Assembly (NCBI GenBank): GCA_016858145.1
Contig: JAEHOE010000085.1
Span: 62,001-126,000 of the forward strand
Length of the DNA stretch: 64,000 bases
Direction: 5' to 3'
Source: Edaphochlamys debaryana
Lineage: Eukaryota; Chlorophyta; Chlorophyceae; Chlamydomonadales
A model generated the notes under the pieces. The model made no database searches and was not told the origin of the DNA. It saw only the letters and a program-made list of their open reading frames with translations. Shown piece by piece: positions 10,319 to 23,100 of the stretch (position 1 is its first letter; every line of letters begins with the position of its first letter). The position numbers were made by a program, and so were the translations under genes.

Positions 10319-12693
10319 TCACGGCGAGCTGTCGCCGCACGCAGCCGCTCCGGCGCAGGTGGCCACTGCAAGGGGGAAGGGGGGAAGGGGAGGCCAGGTG
10401 GAGGAAGGGTTGGCCCCCGGCCAGGACGTTCCGGCGCCGGTCACCAAAGACGAGCAGCTCCGCATCTCGTGTGAGGCCCGGTACAACATATGTGTCTGCC
10501 CACCGCCCTGCCCACGGGCCCGCGTTCCGCTCACCCCACTGTGCGGAGCCATCCAGCAGCACGCGCCGCCGCCCCCCGCCGGCGGTGCTCTGTGCGCCTG
10601 ACGCCGCCAGCCCCTCCGCCCCCACGAGGGGGAAGAGCTCCTCCAGCAGCGGCCCTCGCAGCTCCGCGGCGCTCCACGCGCCCCCCGCCAGCGTCAGGGT
10701 GCCCACGGCCGTGTGCACGACCAGGCCCGGGCCGGCCCCCGCGCCCCCCGCGGGGGCCTGGGACACGCCCGTGACCCGCAGCGAGTAGGAGGCACCGCCG
10801 GGGGCGTAGATCTGGGGGCCGGAACAGTGAACGAGGGTAAGACGGGCGCGGTGCGAGGATGCGTGCGGCCCCTACCGGTATCGGGCAGTTGCAGTCCCCC
10901 TGCAGCCCAGGCGGGATGTCATCCTGGCGATGCCCCTGCAACCCTGCAGTCGTTCCCCCGATGTTCAATGTCCCTTCCCACCTCCCCGCCTCCCCCGCCT
11001 CCCCCCCTCCCCCAAACCCCCTCCCCACCAGCAGCCCCGTCATGTGCGCCAGGCGCTCGAAGGGCGTGGCGGCGCTGATGTTGCCCCGGGCCACCGCCAC
11101 GCCCCGCCGCAGCGCCGCGCTGGGCCCCGGCCCCGGCACAGCCTCCAGTGCAGCGCTGCGGGGCACCAGCAGCGGCGGACCCACCCCCGAGCCCGGCCTC
11201 GCCACGGCCAGCGCAAAGTCCAGGAAGGCGGTCTGTTGGGGGCGGCAGCACAACCGGTTCAGGGGTCCGGTTCAGGGGTCCGAGTGAGGGGCCACGGGCG
11301 GAGTCTGGGGTGGTTTTTCCCAGGTGTCTGGGCGGCTGTGCAGGGGTTCAGAAGGCTACTGGAGGGGGCGGCGCGGGGCCCCACCTGCACCGAGGTGTGG
11401 CCGCGCACGGTGACCAAGACGTCGTTGACCACCTGGGGGGATGGCGGGGATGGGAAGGGGCCCAGAGGACCGGGCTGGGAGCTTAGAGGGGGGTGCACGT
11501 CCATGTGCGGCGCTACCCGGCTGTGCGCATCAGGCCCTTCGTCTCGCCTCGCCCCGCTGGTGAGCGACTCCTTGCTCCACTGCCCCTCGCCCCTCGCCCC
11601 ACACACACCCCCGCCCCACCTTGGCGTCCCTCAGCGAGCCCACCACCGCGTACGTGAGCCCGAACAGGGAGCCCAGCACCAGGCAGGCGAACACCAGCAG
11701 CGCCACCAGGGCCATCTGCGGGGCACGGGGGGGGGGAGGGAGGGAGGGTGCAGGGGCTGGGCGCTGCCGCTTCTGGCCCCGCCACACTAGGCCAGGGAGT
11801 CGCTGAGCCCCGCGCCGTACTCCGCTACCCCCTCCTTCATCACCAGCCCGCTGACAACCGCGCCTACCCCCTCTTGGCCACCCCGCCCCCCCGAGCCCAC
11901 CACCACCATCCCCACGCGCCTGCAGCACTCGGCGCTTGAAGGTCTCCGCCACCAGCGTGGACACCACCTCCTGCGCACCGGGAGCAGCGGCACACACACA
12001 CGGCCCAGGTCAGCTCGCCTTGCGTCACCGCAGCGGCTGCCCGCCGAACTGGGCCGAGACCACTGCGCCCCCAGCTCCCCACCCCCCGCGTCACCTGGAT
12101 CTCCCCTGCGTCGATCCTGCCATCTCCGTTGGCGTCGTACAACTGCAGGATCTTGCGTGTAGGCCGCGCAAAGCCTGTGGCAGGTCGGGCAGGTTGGCGG
12201 CAAGCTGCAGGAGGCACGTGCCAATGGCAGCGGCGCAGGCCAGGCGGGGCCAGCTCCCGCGTGATTGGGCTCTCCGCAGAGGCTCCTCTGGGCGCCTGGC
12301 CTGGCCAACGGCCTCCCGTCAGGCAACGCTTGGGCTCAGTTCTGCCCTGCAGGAGCCGCCCCCAGCGGAGCAAATCCCCGCAGCCCCCCTGCACCTGACC
12401 CTTGGACTAAGGCCCACAAAGCCAGTATCCCCGGGTGTGGGCAGGCCAGCAGGGAGGAGGCCCCTTGCGCAGCCCCACTTACGACAAAGACTCAGGTGTG
12501 AGCTCCGCATCAGCGCTGTGGGGACAGAGGGCCTCCCCCTGGACTCCGCCGGGCTTGGCCGGTCAGCGCCCACATGGCTGCGGGCGGGACTGGTCCGGGA
12601 GGTCCTGCCGGCAGGGGCCGTGTCCTCCAGGCTGACCTGCACCTGAGGCACCGCCTCAACAGTCACGCCGTCGTCTGCACCGCTTGAGCTCAT
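10319..12693 (-). CDS. single EF-hand, single-pass membrane protein, unknown role
   Basis: Predicted 337-aa protein. Exons: 12483-12693, 12095-12174, 11920-11970, 11620-11715, 11385-11432, 11029-11232, 10535-10811, 10319-10365. Residues 84-95 (DANGDGRIDAGE) form a canonical EF-hand loop, with acidic residues at positions 1, 5 and 12 and Asn at 3, so Ca2+ binding is likely. After a short basic linker (TFKRRVLQ), residues 115-137 (ALVALLVFACLVLGSLFGL) make one transmembrane helix. The following ~190 residues (VVNDVLVTVRGHTS, then an Ala/Gly-rich region) would lie on the other side of the membrane. The start is the ATG at 12693, because the upstream in-frame codon is GTG. The exon 3-4 junction is the weak point: no in-frame GT donor fits, and a GC donor (CAG|GCGCGT) is needed to enter the membrane-helix frame. 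The N-terminal 70 residues are Ser/Arg-rich and unremarkable. This looks like a membrane-anchored calcium sensor, but no named family is assigned. Confidence 0.7.
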
Positions 12694-14033
12694 TGTCACC
12701 GTGCTTGCTACCAGGACGGGTGCTTTGGTTGCGCGGGTTGGCTCTGTCTAGGCGTCTCTAGCTCCGCGCATCCGGATGCGACATGTCGTTTGACCTCGAA
12801 GGTTTCGCTGCTGCTTAGCTCGGCGACCTGTGCAGCAGCAAGCGGTGAGATAAACAGCAGCGCGACGAGAGGTGGCGCGCGCCTTCAAGTTCCCTGTTGT
12901 GGGCGCTGCCTGCCTGCCCGCGAGCTCAGCCCCAGCACAGCCCAAAGACCTAGCCTTAAGCGCACCTAGTTATAGCACCTAGGTAGCCTGTAAAACGCTG
13001 TGTCGGCTACCACTGACCTCCCGTCTCTCAACAGTTGCTTTGGATACGCACGCGCAACGCTTGTCTCTTGGCAAGGCATTAAAGCTGTATGTGTGTGTGC
13101 GGTCGAACGGCGTTGATACGGCATGGAAATCCAAAAGCCAACACTTGTCCAGTATTCGAGAGGTCGGGCGGCCGAACGGCTCATGTCGCGTGCCGCCTCC
13201 CCCCCTGCCGCTTTCCCCTCCCCGGCAGCCTCCCCACCAGCCTCCGAACGACCAGCTCCCCGCACCTCCCGACACAGTGCAGTGTTATTCCCTGACCGCC
13301 TCCCGCCTGCCCCAGTGCCCGTGCGGTGTGCATCGGTAAGCTCGCTCGCAGCCGACGCTGCAGGGCACCACAGGCGTGTGGCGCCGCATCAAGCAGGGCG
13401 GGGCTCTCTGGCGGGGTGCACCTCTGTGGGAGGGCGCCACAAGGCGTGCGGGGCCCGCGCGGCGCGGGCGAGGCAGGCGGTCGGCCACCAACCTGGAAGG
13501 GCCGGGGAGCACGCGGAAGCAGGGTGAGCGAGCGCGGAGCGCGGTGGCTGCTAGAGCTTCAATCAGGAGGAGGGGCGGGCTTGGAGCCGTGCCGCCTGTC
13601 AGCACCCGGGCCTACGGCTCCCCTCACCTGCACCTGCTGGAGGGCCGCCTCGCCGAGTCAGGCAGCGCCGCTCCGGGCAAGCGCCCGCCATGGTCCCGGG
13701 TCCGGGCTCGAGCTGGTTGCTCCCCAGGCACCGGGCGCCTGGCTGCCCGTCCGCCGGCAGGGGGACCGCCCTCCCGGGGCCTTCGGACAGCTGTGCTCCG
13801 GCCATGCGTGATGGCCAGCCCATAAGGAAGGGGCTGCGACACAGGGCGGTGGGGCCGTAGGGCCGTGGCGCTCAACCCGCAGCTCCCGGTGCTGCCGGGC
13901 GGCCGCTCACCGCCAGTCGTCAGTGCTGAGCCCCTGGAGCGCGGGGGCCAGGAGCGGGGGGCGGGGGGCTTAGGCGTGATGGACAGGTGAGGATGGGGAT
14001 CACGGCCGGCATGCAAGGGTCCCTTGTACGTCC
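12694..14033. other. intergenic region between EF-hand gene and kinase-like gene
   Basis: About 1.3 kb holding the EF-hand promoter and the kinase 3' UTR. A minus-strand TATAAC lies near 12966-12975, about 280 bp from the EF-hand ATG. A frame at 13285-13605 has no domain signature. If the kinase terminal exon is spliced after 14124, its last exon could lie here. Confidence 0.4.
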
Positions 14034-15610
14034 TCACCGCCCCGGTAAAGCGGCACCCAGACACATACAGAGGGCTCCCAACCACCCCTTCGACCTGGGT
14101 TGCAACCCGCTGCTCCGCCCCACCCGCAGGTACGACAGTACGGCGTCCACGCACTCCTCCGTGCCCGCCACCGCCGTGTCCACCCGCACGTGGTACGGCA
14201 GCTGTACGGAGCCGTCCGTACTCCAACGCCAGCTACCGTCGTACCTGTCCGGGGCGGACGCAGGGCCGGGGCAAGTGAGGCCACAAGGAGGATGCCTGAT
14301 GAGTCCAGGCGAGCCCACAAGCTGCGGCGGCAACGTCCGCCCCCCAACCCCCCCTGCACTGCCCATGCGGCCCCCGAAAGTTAAGCCATGCACCCCCACA
14401 CGCCCCGCCCCCAGGGCCGCACTTGCCTCCTGAGGAGGGCCTGCAGCTCCTCCCACGCCCCCGGCTTGTGCGCCCGCTCCGTGCCCGCGTCCCCCGCGCC
14501 CCGCGCCTCCAGCCGCTGCCGCCACAGGGCCTCGTCGGAGCACTGCACGTCCACCACCACCACCCGCACCGGGGCGCCGGGGCAGGCGGCGGCGGAGGGG
14601 GCGGGGGCAGGCGCCAGCGCTCGCCCGCTGCCTCCGCCGGCAGCCTGGGCACTGCTGACGGTGGTGGCGCCGGCAGGGCCTGCTAGCGGAGGCACGCCTG
14701 GGCAGTTCGCCTCGCGTCGCCCCGGCGGTGCGGCGCCTCCGCTGTGCGGCCCAGACACACCCATGGGCTCCAGTCCGGCCTGCGGGCGGAAGCGGGGCAC
14801 CGCTCATGCATCCGTTTGCCGGGTTCCCACAGGCACCCGCCCGTGAACGAGACTACTCCCATGTGCCGGCACACACTCGGCCCCCCCACAAAACCCCTCC
14901 CCCAAACACACCCCGTTTCACCCCCCGTCCCCACCTGGCGCGCCGCCTGCAGCGCCGCCTGGTAGAGGCAGGGCCGCGCGAAGGGGCAGTCCAGGACCAC
15001 CCCAAGCCCCGCCGCCAGCTGCCGCTGCGCGGTGCGGAACATGACGGCGTAGGCGAGGGCGTTCCAGTCCACATGGGGGGCCTGGGGGGGGGGCAGGGCG
15101 CAGGCCGTCGGGGGTGGGGTGGATGGGGGTCAACGAGAGAGTCCTTGGGGGTCCTTGGGTGGGGGCCAGCGGGCATACAGGCATAAGGCCCAAAGCCCTG
15201 CTCAAGCCCTGCTCAAGCCCATCCCTTGACCCCGACACGACCCCGTCGTGCCCTCGTCTCCTCCCCGGAGGCCCCCGTCGCACGCGTGCACATGCCTGCT
15301 GCACGTGTGCTTGGAAGCAGTCTCGGGCGTCGTCCTTGTCGACCAGGGGGCACCGCAGGCGCGTCGCTAGGCGGGCTGCGAGCGTCGATTTGCCACAGCC
15401 CGGCAAGCCCTGAGCGAGGGAAGGAGACGGTTCAGGCGGTGCGCAATAGCAGTGCTCGGCTGATCGGTGCAGCTGCATGTATGCACTTGCCTTGACCAAG
15501 ATCAGAAGCTGCGGCTCTTGCCACCTCTCTGATTCGCCTTGGCCTCCATCCGTTAAGCTCTGGCCATGCAGCACGCGTCGTCTAAAATGCGAGTCGGCAA
15601 ACGCGCACAT
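14034..15610 (-). CDS. P-loop kinase-like NTPase (AAA_33 / zeta-toxin-like fold)
   Basis: Predicted 314-aa soluble ATP-binding protein. Exons: 15491-15610, 15296-15409, 14935-15081, 14427-14779, 14034-14244. Residues 41-49 (GLPGCGKST) are the Walker A loop. They are followed by CPLVDKDDARD, then DWNALAYAVMFRTAQRQL and GLGVVLDCP (a buried strand), then VRVVVVDVQCSDEALWRQRL with the basic C-terminal lid, and a closing VRVDTAVAGTEECVDAVLSY. This order matches plant P-loop proteins with a VDKDD motif, which resemble small-molecule or polynucleotide kinases; the substrate is unknown. Intron 1 (15410-15490) and intron 4 (14245-14426) begin GCAAGT, and both must be removed to keep the fold intact. 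Exon 2 could instead end at 15305 (GT donor). The final exon may be spliced after 14124 rather than read through to the TGA at 14034. A ~55-residue Ala/Pro/Gly insertion sits before the VVVVDVQ strand. Confidence 0.75.
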
Positions 15611-17114
15611 GTTGCTGCGCGCTGGGGCGACTTGCGGTCACGTATAAGTGGTTAGTAAGCAGTTGAAGGTGTCTAATGTTGTCGTGGTGGTCCGGGAGTT
15701 TGCGCAGGCTGCGGACTAACGCACCAGCCTCGCCCCAATTGAGGGATGGACCATCCGAGACCATCCGCGGCCAGGCTGGTCTCTCCTGCCGCACTCCGAG
15801 CTCTGTCCGTCCGTTGTCTCCGCGGCGGGCTACGACCCGCTAGGCGAATGGAAGTTGGGAAGAATTGCAGAGGCCTCGCAGGACTTGAGGTGAAGCGCAG
15901 GGGGGACAGGGGGCGTACGGGGAACGGGTCCCTGGACAAGGCCATGAATCCGTACAATCCGGCTGCGGCTGCAAAACGGGGCTGGTGCGGAGCTGCTCGT
16001 CGTGCGCCGTGGCCATTCTGGCCACCGGCAGACAGCTCCTCCTAGGCTCCCTTGCCCGCCCCGACCAGCTCCCCATACGCCGCACCGAACCGCTCCGTGT
16101 TCCCACCCGAGACTCCTTGGCTTTGTCTCGCCTTGCCCTTCGGACCACACCTCCATCAGAGCGTGACGGGCCCTAACATCAGCGTCCTTGGAGCCGTGCA
16201 CCGCACGACTCTCCGACCCATTCCGGCACAAGCCCGCCCATCCCGGGGCCCTGGCCCGATAAGACCGGCACCGCCGCTGCCCGCCCTTTCCCCTCACACC
16301 TGCGCCCTTGGCCCGACCCACAGCCTGCGCACACCATGCATCGGCACACACACCACACCACACGCAGCACAGCATATCACACCGCAACGGCGGCTCAGCA
16401 GTAGCACACAAAAAGAGTTGCGAAGTCCTCAACACTTCTCCGCTCACGATACGAGCCTGCCTGCCCGCTCCCTGTGCAACGCAGCAGGCCTAAGCCCGGC
16501 CCCCCGCAATCCCGGCTCGCCCAAACGCACGTTGCCGCCTGCCCCCTGCCCCCGCACAGCCAGCGCGCGCCCTGCACACTCGCGCGGCCGCCTGCCGCCC
16601 CTTTCCCGCCGTGATGCATGCGTACTCCGAACAGTGTCGACCTGCAAGTGCTGCGCCCGCCCCTGCGTCCGCTGCTGCTGTCCTCGCCTTGACGCCACCC
16701 CCTCCCCAGATGGGGTTGTGACCCCACCTCTCCTGCCTTGCCCGCTGTCGGTCCCGCCAGCATAAGAGTCCCACCGCCCTCGCCCCCGTTTCCCACTAGA
16801 CTCCTCTGGCCCACCCTGCACACCCCTGCCGCATACCCCGCTGCCGCAGGCCCCCGGGAACCCAGGTGCCGCGGCGGTCATTGCAGAGCGCTGTCACAGC
16901 AGCGGGGAGCCAAGCAGGCGCACATCCGAGCCCCGGGGCGCCTCAGGCCCTCAGCACACACGGGACGGAGGCAGGGGCAGGGCGGGGCAGGTGAGTGCCG
17001 CTGTCGCCGTTGGCCCCGACCCTCCCGCGGCCTGGGCCTGGGCACTGCGGGCCTGGGCCCGGGCACTGTGGGCCTGGGCCTGCGCAGTCGCTAGCGTAGG
17101 GGCCGCATCCGCGT
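15611..17114. other. intergenic region
   Basis: About 1.5 kb between the kinase start and the stop of the giant monooxygenase gene, both minus. It contains CA-rich simple sequence around 16340-16380 and nothing I can assign to a gene. Confidence 0.45.
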
Positions 17115-20100
17115 TCACGCGGCAGCCTCGCGGATGGTCCCCACCCTGTCGGCCCCGCCCCCGCCCGTCCCCGTGCTGGTGCCCGGGGCGGAGGTCGCGC
17201 CGTGTCCCAGCACGGCCAGGGGCCCCGAGGAGCCGCCCCCCGCGCCAACGCCCGAGGAGTAGGGCGTGGCGTGTGAGGGCAGCGGGCCCGAGGCCGAGGC
17301 CGGAGCCTGGCTGACGGCCGGACCATGGCTGTTTGCCGGGTGCGGGTGCCCGTGCCCGTGCGGCGGCGCTGCCGGCGGCGGCGAGTGCAGGTCGAGGGGC
17401 AGGTGGTGCTGCATGTAGAGCGCGGAGCGGCGCGACACGGAGCGCCCCAGCACCGCCGCCGCAAGCACCGCCTCCTCCACGGGGGAGGGGATGGGCGGGG
17501 GCGGGGGCGGCGGCGGCATGGCCGGCCCGCCGGGGCCGTGCCCTGCCCCCGCCCCTCCCCCGCCCATGCCCATGCCCATGGGGCCCACGTCTCCGCGCCC
17601 GTGCGGCGCTGCCGGCCCTCCCAGGCCCCCGCCCAAGCCACCGCCTCCACCTCCACCACCCGCCGACGCTGCGCCCGCGTCCCGCAGGTCCCTGCCCGCC
17701 CCCTGCCCGTGCCCCTGCCCGTGCCCCTGCCCGTGCCCGTGCCCCGCCGGCTGCGTCATGGCCAGGGCCATGGGCGGCGGCGGGGGCAGGTCCAGCTGCT
17801 CCGCCTCCTCGTCCACCGTGGGGATGGCGCCCGAGCCCAGGACCAGGGGCCCGTCCACGCTGCGCCGCTTGCCGCTGATCATGCGCATCAGCAGCCGCAC
17901 AGGCCCGCTGGCGCCGCCGTCGGAGCTGAGGCTGCCGCCGGCACCCGTACCACCGCCGTCGCGCTCGCGCGCGCTGCTGGCCCCGCCGCCGCCCCCGCCG
18001 CCCCCCCCGCCGGCGCCCGTGTCCTCGCCCGTGAGCGACCGCGACATGCCCCCCACGGGCGGGCTGCCCGGCATCAGCAGCCCCGACAGCTTCTTGAAGG
18101 ACTTGGCCATGGAGCTGCCCGCGGCCCAGCCGGCGGTGGCGGAGCTGGACGCCGTCGACGCCGTGCCGCCGCCGCCGCCGCCGCCGCCAGCGGCGCCGGA
18201 GGAGGAGGTGGCGGGGGCGGAGCCGGGGCCGTGGCCGTGACCGGACGAGGCGGCGGCGGCGGGCAGGTGCGGCAGGGGCGTGAGGGAGATGGTGTCGGCG
18301 CCGGCAGAGGCGACGGCGACGGCGGCGGCTGTGGCCTCGGCCTCGCCCGGCACCGAGGTGGAGCCCGGCTTGGGCGGCAGGGGGTGCACGGAGGTGGCGG
18401 GCAGGCGCCCGCGCGCGCCCGGCTGCACGATGCCGGTGTGGGTCTGGCTGGCGGCGATGAGCTTGGCCAGCATGGGCGACTCCAGGGGGGGCGTGTGGGT
18501 GGCCAGGGAGTGGGCCGTGGCGGAGGACCTGGGGAACGCGGATGGGGAGGCTGGGTTGGGCGCGGGGACGAGGCCCGGCGATACCCCGGCGGCATCTGCC
18601 ACTCGGCCTGGCCCCATCGGACCCTCTGCCCCCGCCAACCCGCTACCTTAAAGCCCTCACACCCCTCGAACCTCCCCTTCCCCCGCCGCCCCACCTCCGT
18701 GCCCGTGCCGCCATGACCACCGCCGCAAAGGCGCTGCGGCTGTTCTCCCCCTGGATGCGCAGCTCGTGGGCGGCACTGGCAGCCGCGGCCCAGTGCATGC
18801 GGCCGCGGGGGGTGCCAGGGCCGCTGCCGGGGTCAGCGCCGCCGCCCCCGCCCCCTGCGCCGCCGCCGGCGCCGCCGCCTCCCGCCGCCGCCGAGGAGCT
18901 GGCCGAGGTGGAGCCCTCCGCCGTGCCGCTGCCGGCGGCGCCGCCCGAGGGCCCCGTGCCGCCACCCGAGGCCGCGTCCGGCCCTGCGCCAACGTGAGGG
19001 GAGCCCTGCGGGACGGGGTGGGGTGGGCAAGTCAAGAGGGTGAGGGTTGAAGCGTGTAGACGGAGACCAGCGCCATCTCTTACGGGGCCATCTTCTCCCA
19101 CCACGCCCCCGCAGTACACGACCCCTCCCCACGGCACACACCCCACCTGCGCGCTGGCGGTGCCCCCCCGCACCAGGCGGGAGCTGTTGGAGCGAGCCAC
19201 GAAGCGGGAGCCCTCGCGCAGGGCCGCCATGGCGGGGCCGCTGGTCTGCACCAGCTGCGCGGACAGCGGGCCCTGGTACGCCTCCGCCTCGGCAGCCGCA
19301 CGGCCGCTCCGCGCCCCGCCGCCGCCCAGCACGGGGCTGGCCAGTGTGCGCAGCGCAGCGCCCAGGTTGCCGCTGTGGGGCCCGCCGCCGCCGCCGCCCC
19401 CGCCGCCGCCGCCGCCTGCACCGCCGCCGCCGGGCAACCCCGCCACGCCGCCGCCGCCCGACGCCACGGAGCCGTTGCCGCTGCCGGCGGCCTCCTCCGC
19501 TGCCGCCGCCGCCGCCGCCGCGGCGCCGCGCCGCGACACGAAGAAGGACCCGCCCGTGGGAGTGGCAGTGCCGCTCTCACTGGGCCGCTCCCCGGCCCCT
19601 GCCCCAGCCCCCAGCAGCAGCAGGCTGCGGCGGCTGATCATGGCGGCGCGGAGGCCCCCCGCGCGCTGCACCGCGGGGGCCACCACTGCGCGTGAGAGCT
19701 GCTTGAAGGTGAGGTCCCAGGAGGCACAGGTGGAGGCGGCGGTGAGGGGGCCCGCGCCGCCGTTGTTGGAGAGGCGCATGGGGCTGGGCACGGAGGCGGT
19801 GGCGTGGGGCCCGCCGCCCCCCGAGGGCGACAGAGGGCCGCCGGCGCCGCCCGGGCCCCCGCTCCCGCCGGCCCCGTCCAGGGTCCCTGTGACGGCGAAC
19901 GAGTGCGCCGCAGCGGCGTGGGCGAAGGGCGAGGGCGGCGCACCCAGGGAGGTGGAGGCGCGGGGGCCCGCGGGGGAGATCGGGCCGGCCACGGCGCCCG
20001 TGGCGGTGGCCGCGCGGCGTCCCTGCCCGGGTCCACCGCCGCCCGAGCCGCTGGGGCTGGTGGGCGAGCCGGGCGGGTAGCCGTCCTCCTCCTCCCCCAC

Positions 20101-23100
20101 CACCATGAGCGCCGGCTCCCCCCCGCCCGCGCCGTCCGCCGCCTCCCAGCTGCCCCCGCCCCCGCCGCCTCCACCCGTCTCCATGGTCGCGTAGGCGGCC
20201 GCCATGGCAATGCTCATCTCGCCGTCGCCCACCCGCAGCCGCTGGCCCAGGCGGCTGGACGCAGCGCCGTGCGGGCCGCCGCCGCCGCCGGCGCCGCCCC
20301 CGCCCCCCGGCGGCTGCAGGAAGAGCGGGTGCAGCGGGGCCGAGTGGATGGAGGCGTGGGAGTGGGACACGCCGGGCGCGATCACGCCCGAGCTGCCGCC
20401 CGCTGCGGCCGCGGCCATGGCGGCTGCGGCTGCGGAGACGCGGGTGGCGGTCTTGAGCTGCTGCGGCGTCATGTCGGCCATGGAGGTGAGCGACATCCTG
20501 GAGGTGGTAGAGGGGGTGGTCAGGGAGGGGGCTGGTGAGGAGCGATTTTGCGCGTGGGGAGCTGGCGCGCCCCGCTGTTGAGCGAGTGCGTACCCCGCAG
20601 ACCGTGTCCCCGCACTCCCCAAGCCTTCTCAGCCCCGAGCCCCTGCCCCTGAGCCCCTGGCCACACCTATGCCTGCCATGCATCCCCTGCCCTTCCGCCC
20701 CCTTCCGCCTCCCCTCCCCCCCCTCCCACACACCTGAATGTGGGCGCCGCCGTCATGCGCGCCGCGTACCGCTCCAGCGCCGATGAGGCCCCGCTGGGCC
20801 CCGCCTCGCGCTCACCCGAGGCGCGGCCCGCGGACACGGAGGCGGGGCCGGGGGTGGGGTACCCAGGGCCCGGCAGCGCGTGGGAGGCGGAGGCGGGTGC
20901 GAAGCCGGCGGAGGAGCGGTCGCGGGCGAAGGGGCGGGACAGGGTGGCGGAGGAGCCCGTGCGGGGGCCGGCGGACTCGAGAGAGTGGGAGGACTGCGGC
21001 GGGTGGGGGGTGGGGAGCCGGAGGAGGGGACAGGGTGTCGTGGGCAAGGGCTGAGGATGAACGAGGGCAGGCGTAAGAGCAAGGCCCCTGCCGGTACCAT
21101 TACTCCCAGCCCTTGTCGTCATTACGTACAGCTCTGTATTGCAGCTAACCCACGACTTCCCATTAACCTCCTTTCCTCGTGGTGGCTGCCTGCTGAACTA
21201 AGCCTTTCGCCCCCCTTCAAAGGCCCCCGCTCCACCCCTCCCCACCTTGCCGCCCACGCGCCCCGCGCTGCGCCGCTCCGGGGGCCGCGCCGCTGGGTCA
21301 AACACGTCCCCGCCCTCGCCCTCGCCCCCCTCCGCCCCGAGCGCGTCGTCGCCGCGGTCCGTCAGCGCTCGCGCCATTGGCTCAGAGGCGGCGCAGTGCA
21401 GCGAGCCGCCGCCGTTGGCCGCCACACGCCCCGCCACGCCCACGGCCCGGCCGCCCGCCGCCGCCAGGGCGGGAGACACCGCCACCCCCAGCGGCCCCCC
21501 GCCCCCGCCCGCGTCGGAGCCCGGCTGCCGCTGCGGCGGCCCGGCCCCGCCGCTCGCGCGGTCGTCGAACTGGCTCGCGCTGGCGCGGTCGAAGCGGGCG
21601 CCGTACGACGTCCTGTCGTACTCGTACGGCTCGCCGTACGGCTCGTCCATCTCCATCTCGACGTCGATGTCGTCATCGTCCGAGTGCAGCTGGTGCACGT
21701 GGTGCCGCGAGGGGCCCACGCCCACGGCCGTGCCGCGCCCCCCCGGGCCCCCGCCGCCGCCCCCGCCCAGCCCGTCCACCCCCGCCTGGTCCGCCTCCAG
21801 GTCTGCCAGGGGGCCGTTGAAGCACGAGGGCGGGGTGCCAACGAAGTCCTCGCTCTCGTCGCCGTTGTACCCCCCAGCGTCGGGGCCGCTTCGCCCGGGG
21901 TTGATGGGCCTGAGGCCCGCGGCCAGCGCCAGGGAGTGGGCCCCGCCGGGCCCGGCCCCGGTCCCGCTGGGCCCGGCGGGGCCCCCGGTGCCGGACATGG
22001 GCGATCCGCTGTTGGAGCGGGGCGTGCCCGGGCCCACGGCTTGGCGGGTGGTCACCACCTGCAGCAGCGGGCGGGGGCGCGTGCCGGTGCCGCCGGCGCG
22101 GGAGCTGTGGGCGGTGAGGTTGGAGTCGGAGGAGGAGGGGCCCTCGTCGCCAGCGGTGGAGCCGGCGGAGGCGCGGCGGGCGGCGCGGCGAGCGGCGGCC
22201 AGGGCCGCGGCGGCGGCGCTGCCTGGGGCACCGCCCACGGAGCCGGCGCCGGCGGCCGCTGGGGAGCCGGCGGCGCTGCCGCCCGAGGGCGTGCGGCTGC
22301 CGCCGGGGGGCCCGGAGCCGGAGCCGGGGCGGGGGCCGCCGTCGGCGCCTGGCGCGTGGGCGGCGGTGCCGTTGGCCGAGTGCGCCCGGGCAGTGGGGAG
22401 CTTGCCCGAGGGGGGCGGCGGCCCGAGCGGGTCTAGGTCGGGGTCTGCCTCCGCCGCTGCCTCCGCCTTGGAAGACCGAGACGTGCGGTCGGGCTTGGCC
22501 CCATCGGCCCCATCGCCCCCCGCCCCTGCCGCAGCGGCAGAGCCCTTTCTGGAGCTGCGCTTGGCGGCCGCGGGGCCCCCCGTGGGAGGCAGCGGCAGCG
22601 CCTCCGCCCCCAACCCGTCCTCCCCCTCCCCATCCGCCCGCGACAGCACCGCCGCCGCCGTGTCGGCGACGGAGGCAGACGGCGGCGCAGGCCCCGGCAG
22701 ACCCTCGCCACCCCCCGCAGAGGCCCCGTCCTGCACCTTGCCGCCCTGCGCCGCCCCCGACCCCGACCCCTTGGCCCCGGGCTTGGAGGACGCCCTGGGC
22801 GGGGGCCCAGCAGCACCTGCCGCCCCCCCACCCCCGCCCCCGTTCGCCGCCGCGCCGTCGGCTCCCGCGGTGGAGGTCGGCTCCGCCCCCGCCCCTCCCC
22901 CCGCCCCGCTGGCCCCCCTCTTCCGCGGCAGGGTCTCCAGCAGCGCCCCCCCCGGCACCCCGTCCATCAGCGCCAGGGAGGCGGCGTCCATGAGGCAGGA
23001 CCTGGGGGAGGTGGGGTGGGGGCGGGAAGGCAAGGGGAGGTGGGGGATGCGGAGCACGCGGGGAAGAGGCCAAGGGCGAGTCCCGCACACGTTCCCAGCC

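Noticed and set aside
9631..10788. 385-codon plus-strand frame
   Set aside because: Its second half is antisense to the last exons of the EF-hand gene, and the first half has no recognisable content.
13285..13605. Possible extra C-terminal exon of the kinase-like gene
   Set aside because: It starts after a fair acceptor, but reading through exon 5 already ends 90 bp later, in line with the family's C-terminus. Without cDNA I kept the simpler model.
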